Virus record (IMG/VR): IMGVR_UViG_3300020160_000150
Span: 1-22,727 of that record
DNA from: a virus
Direction: 5' to 3' (one strand)
Length of the DNA: 22,727 bases
This document shows, piece after piece, positions 19,492-22,727 of this stretch. The notes beneath the pieces are model-generated. The model saw nothing but the letters and a program-made list of their open reading frames with translations. It did not search any database and was not told the origin of the DNA. The translations under genes and the position numbers were made by a program. The first letter of the stretch is position 1; each line of letters starts with the position of its first letter.

Positions 19492-20340
19492 ATGGCGACA
19501 ACTACCACAACTGCACAGCAACTCAATCCTTTCATTCAGGATATTCTGGCGCGTAACTATGGAGCCGCACAGCAAGTCGCGGCTATTCCTTATCAGGCTT
19601 ATCAAGGTCCGCGTGTTGCAGGCTTCCGCCCCGCTGAAGAGCAGGCGTTCGGTGTTGCCACCCGCGCTGCTACTGAGCAAGTCGGGATGCCGCAACTTCA
19701 GCAGGCCACCCAAGTTGCTCAGCGTGCAGCCGGATATTCGCCACAGCAGTTTCAGCAAGATGTCTCCGGCTTCATGTCGCCGTTCCAGACCAACGTCATC
19801 GACGCCACGATGGCCCGCTTGGCACAGAACCGCGCCGAGCGTGATGCCGCAACAAAGGCTCAGCTTGCCTCATCGCGGGCATTCGGTAACGAACGCCGTG
19901 GTGTATACGAAGCACAGCTTGCAGGCGAAGAAGATTTGAATACGGCTCAGACGCTGGCGAACCTGTATAATCAGGGATACACGCAAGCCGCTGGGTTTGC
20001 ACAGGGTCTGCCGGGTCAGCAGCTTGCGGGTGCGCAAGCCTTGTCTGGCTTTGGCCAACAGGCGCTTGGCAACGAGCAGGCATACGCGGCAATGCTTCAG
20101 GGCGTTGGACAGACGCAGCGCGGCATGGCTCAGCAGAACCTTGATCTGGCCTACAAGGACTTCCTCGAACAGCGCGGCTTCCCGCAGCAGCAGCTTCAGA
20201 CTTTGCTCATGGGTTCGCAGGGTCTTCCTTCCCCAGTCACGCAAACGACAACTGCACCGGGCCAGTCAACGCTCGGCCAAGTTGGTACGGCTGCGTCCGC
20301 GATTGGCACTATCCTTGATCTGTTTGCTAAGAAGGGTTAA
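19492..20340 (+). CDS. Gln/Ala-rich virion protein, probably internal, 282 aa
   Basis: The start is the ATG at 19492 (MATTTTTAQQLNPFIQDILA) with GGGGA upstream. A TTG at 19480 would start within that leader. The motif YQAYQGPRVAGFRPAEEQAF (34-53), the central SRAFGNERRGVYEAQ and the helical Gln/Ala-rich body are characteristic of a protein found near the nozzle in many marine and freshwater podoviruses. It ends in a hydrophobic LFAKKG after a Gly/Thr segment (GTAASAIGTILDLFAKK). The high Gln/Ala content and lack of domains fit internal core proteins that leave the capsid with the DNA. Function inferred. Confidence 0.8.
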   Translation: MATTTTTAQQLNPFIQDILARNYGAAQQVAAIPYQAYQGPRVAGFRPAEEQAFGVATRAATEQVGMPQLQQATQVAQRAAGYSPQQFQQDVSGFMSPFQTNVIDATMARLAQNRAERDAATKAQLASSRAFGNERRGVYEAQLAGEEDLNTAQTLANLYNQGYTQAAGFAQGLPGQQLAGAQALSGFGQQALGNEQAYAAMLQGVGQTQRGMAQQNLDLAYKDFLEQRGFPQQQLQTLLMGSQGLPSPVTQTTTAPGQSTLGQVGTAASAIGTILDLFAKKG

Positions 20341-20344
20341 TTAG

Positions 20345-21274
20345 ATGGGAACCCCAATAGAAGTTCTTATGCAGTCATTGGTCCCGAACCGCACCCCTCC
20401 GGGTGGCGTTGTGCGTTCTGTTGGGGCTATGCCTTCTATTGTTCAGGCAGGTGTCATGCCTCAAGCCGCGCCAGCCGCAACAGCACAGCCTACGCTTTCG
20501 CCAACGGCAAAGTATATCGCGGATATGCAGGCTCTCATGAGCGGTGGCATCGGCCCGCTATCAACTGGTGAAAAGATTAGCGCGCTTGGTCAAGTACTTC
20601 AGGCCGCAGGTAGCCGTGGCGCTTCTGATCCGGCTGCTGTTCTTCAAGGCGTGCGCAAGCAACAGATGGATAAGCTGAACGCGCAGTATCAGATCGCTCA
20701 GTTGCAACAGAAACAACAGCAAGAGCAGCAGCAACGGGCCTTTGTTAAACAATTCGCGTCGTCCTTGCCGGAGGGCCAGCGCGGCGTTCTTGAGAATGCA
20801 GACCCCGCAGAAGCATTTAAGCTGGTGCAGACAGAAGCGTTCCGGACAAAGCAAGTCTTCAACCGTGACCGCGATCCAGCCACAGGCAATGTGCGACTTA
20901 CATTCAGCGATGGTTCGACTACCGTTACTGATAAGAAGATGCCTGCCAAGACACGCGAGATCGACGTTGGCGACGCAATTCAAATTCGTGACGAAGATAC
21001 AAACGACCTTGTTCTGTCGATACCGAAGCAGATGAACGCTTTCCAAGCCCGTAGTTTGGCGCTTGATGAAAAACGCTATGCTCGTGGTGACGGTCGCAGC
21101 AGCGGTGACGGTGGCAGCGCAACGTCGTTTAGGTTCATAACTACCGACAATGGTATTGTGGCAGTTGACCCGAAGAACCCAACACGTCAGATTAGTACTG
21201 GGCTGCAAGGGGCGAAAGCCGTTGATCCTTTTGCAAAATACTTCCCGCAAGCAACCGGCAAAAAAACTTTTTAA
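20345..21274 (+). CDS. Gln-rich putative internal virion protein, 309 aa
   Basis: Begins MGTPIEVLMQSLVPNRTPPG. The N-terminal 55 residues are Pro/Ala-rich, followed by a helical part with LSTGEKISALGQVLQAAGSR (72-91), a Gln-rich stretch near 110-130 (QLQQKQQQEQQQ) and a charged C-terminal half with a short beta segment (VRLTFSDGSTTVTDKKM). The phrase ekISALGQVLQAAGS is typical of internal or ejection-type proteins in this gene position. It is separated from the upstream gene by 4 nt, so the two are co-translated or coupled. No catalytic motif is seen. The function is inferred from composition and position. Confidence 0.78.
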   Translation: MGTPIEVLMQSLVPNRTPPGGVVRSVGAMPSIVQAGVMPQAAPAATAQPTLSPTAKYIADMQALMSGGIGPLSTGEKISALGQVLQAAGSRGASDPAAVLQGVRKQQMDKLNAQYQIAQLQQKQQQEQQQRAFVKQFASSLPEGQRGVLENADPAEAFKLVQTEAFRTKQVFNRDRDPATGNVRLTFSDGSTTVTDKKMPAKTREIDVGDAIQIRDEDTNDLVLSIPKQMNAFQARSLALDEKRYARGDGRSSGDGGSATSFRFITTDNGIVAVDPKNPTRQISTGLQGAKAVDPFAKYFPQATGKKTF

Positions 21275-21288
21275 AAATAGGATTTTAA

Positions 21289-22727
21289 ATGGCCGAGGCG
21301 AAGCCGCAAGGCAACCCAGTATTCCTTGAAATTCCGGCCACTGGGGAGACGATCACGCTTCCCGGCGTAACGTCGCTTAACAGTAACGATGAACTTAAAG
21401 CTGCGGCCGATGCTTGGATCGCAAAGAATTATAAAGGCCCCCTGCTTGCGGCTCCTGTTGTCGCACGAACGCCAGCGGAAGGCGAGAGTGTTGTTACCGC
21501 TAACCGTCAGCCGGAACTAACCGCAGTTACCCCGACCACAATTACGGGCGGCGTCTATGACGCACTTGCTTCTGGCGTTGCGAATGTAGCAGGTCTGCTT
21601 CCCGGCTTTGATGAGCGCGGCGCTGTCCAGTACGGCCAAGATGTAGTGCAAAATATCGAAAGCCTTCTTGGCCTTCAGGCAATCGAGCAAAGTATCGGTG
21701 ACGTTTTAGTAGGTCGTGGCACTGGTACTGATTACCTAACCGCCGGGCTTACCGCCGCGCCATTTGTGGGTAGGCCTATAGCGGCCGGTGTCAGGCGTGC
21801 CGCGCCAGAACTTAGCGCGGCTGTCAGTCGTTTAGCTACTGGCCCCAGCGCGGCTCCGAGGGCTGCGCTCTCTCCGGAGATGGCCGCAGTTGCTACGCCT
21901 GTTGCTCCGGCCCCTGTTGTGCCGAGCAAGCTGCCAAAGGCGCAGGCTATCGAGTTGCCGGAAGCCCCCGTGGCCGCAGCGGCAATCCCTGAAGCTGCGG
22001 TAGCACCGCGCAATGTGGCGTATGATCTACCAGCATCTACTCCCGAAACAGGTATGCCCGCCATCGCGGCTATGGAAGTAAAGGGCCAGACGCAGCCTGT
22101 ACCCACCGCTGAAATTGGTGGTAAGGTCGCTAACTTTGCCGCAGACTATAGCAATCTTGCTGGGCTGCAACGCCCGGCCGATATGCCGTTCTCTGAGTTC
22201 TTCTATCGCCACTTTAAGGCAGGCACTCTTCCCGAAGAAGAGGTGTCTAAACTCGTCACGAAGTACGACCTTAAAGACGAAGACCTGTTCGAACTTATCA
22301 CGGGATCACGCCAAGGTCTTGGCGATGCCGCTCGTGTTATGCAACGGTTCAGCATGGCCAGCCGTTACGTTCCTAGAGAAGCCGCCGACATCGCTAAACT
22401 TGGCATTCAAGAAGCGGATGATCTTGGCTTTTGGAAACGACTAACCAATGCCTATCGCGGCGCGCTTGTGTCAAGCGTGGCTACCACAATGCGCAACGTC
22501 GTGTCCTCTGGTGTCCGCGTACCTATCGACGTAGCAACGAACCTTATGGACACCACGGTTAACGCTGCGGCTAATCCCTTCCGCCAACAGAAGGTTGGCG
22601 TTAGCCCATTTGATGCAGCGGCTTTGCTTACGGATCGTTTTGCTCCGGGTCGGAACACTAAGTTCTGGGAGCAAATGAAGAACGTCCAGCCGGAAATTAA
22701 CAAGGAACTCGCGGCTACTTACGCCGC
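21289..22727 (+). CDS. Large virion protein, 5' part only, at least 479 aa
   Basis: Open from the ATG at 21289 to the right edge without a stop. AGGA sits 7 nt before the start. Residues 1-60 form a small beta/alpha domain (PVFLEIPATGETITLPGVTS ... ELKAAADAWIAKNY). SVVTANRQP (67-75) resembles the motif of the 606-aa protein. Residues 85-185 are Gly/Ala-rich and partly hydrophobic (GRPIAAGVRRAAPEL), 190-260 are Pro/Ala-rich, and from about 290 the sequence becomes helical (PFSEFFYRHFKAGTLPEEEV, DAARVMQRFSMASRYVPREA). It then continues into a segment (FWKRLTNAYRGALVSSVATT) that resembles the large internal proteins of podoviruses. It is likely an ejected virion protein. The C-terminus is not in the window. 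Confidence 0.82.
   Translation, partial: MAEAKPQGNPVFLEIPATGETITLPGVTSLNSNDELKAAADAWIAKNYKGPLLAAPVVARTPAEGESVVTANRQPELTAVTPTTITGGVYDALASGVANVAGLLPGFDERGAVQYGQDVVQNIESLLGLQAIEQSIGDVLVGRGTGTDYLTAGLTAAPFVGRPIAAGVRRAAPELSAAVSRLATGPSAAPRAALSPEMAAVATPVAPAPVVPSKLPKAQAIELPEAPVAAAAIPEAAVAPRNVAYDLPASTPETGMPAIAAMEVKGQTQPVPTAEIGGKVANFAADYSNLAGLQRPADMPFSEFFYRHFKAGTLPEEEVSKLVTKYDLKDEDLFELITGSRQGLGDAARVMQRFSMASRYVPREAADIAKLGIQEADDLGFWKRLTNAYRGALVSSVATTMRNVVSSGVRVPIDVATNLMDTTVNAAANPFRQQKVGVSPFDAAALLTDRFAPGRNTKFWEQMKNVQPEINKELAATYA

Noticed and set aside
21732-22106. Minus-strand open frame opposite the last protein.
   Set aside because: Ala/Gly-rich antisense of a coding sequence that is open in the plus direction to the window end.

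Overview
This window is part of the genome of a tailed double-stranded DNA bacteriophage, most likely podovirus-like with a P22/SU10-type head and neck. The support is a terminase large subunit, a P22-type portal, an acidic scaffold, an SU10-type (DUF5309-like) major capsid protein, an SU10-type adaptor, an S74-type tail fibre and a lysis cassette, with tightly packed ATGA and TAATG gene junctions. No tape measure, tail sheath or tail tube gene is seen. The host is not shown directly. The two phage lipoproteins, the Rz/Rz1-like spanin pair and the GH19 endolysin point to a Gram-negative host; an alphaproteobacterium is a low-confidence guess.

Layout. Positions 1-1834 hold a minus-strand run of very small genes (37-99 residues), mostly unrecognised and probably early or accessory. 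Four of them are too short or too near the edge for usual gene callers: a partial gene at the edge, 58 aa, 55 aa and a 37-aa membrane peptide. A tract of eight CTAAAAA heptads sits between two of these genes. Positions 1835-2335 are a 500-bp non-coding divergent control region with inverted repeats, palindromes, candidate promoters for both strands and long C/G runs.

From 2336 everything is on the plus strand: a small serine recombinase overlapping terL, a gap with a hairpin and a good promoter, an HNH/endonuclease VII gene, a DUF6496-like protein, the portal, a 606-aa virion-type protein, scaffold, major capsid protein followed by a hairpin terminator, neck genes, a repeat-rich protein, the S74 fibre, small membrane proteins and a lipoprotein, holin-like proteins, GH19 endolysin and overlapping spanins. 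After these come a beta-rich nozzle-like protein, a small protein, and three large Gln/Ala-rich proteins that look like internal (ejected) virion proteins. The last of these runs off the right edge.

How the genes work together. TerL packages DNA through the portal into a procapsid built by scaffold and capsid protein. The adaptor and nozzle-like proteins close the neck, the fibre-type proteins mediate adsorption, the Gln/Ala-rich proteins probably enter the cell with the DNA, and holin, endolysin and spanins lyse the host. The most unusual observations are TonB-box-like motifs repeated in one virion-type protein and present once in another, a protein made of seven exact-length 20-residue repeats followed by 10-residue repeats, an EF-hand loop at the end of a holin-like protein, the heptad tract, and a 12-mer shared by the leaders of two transcription units.
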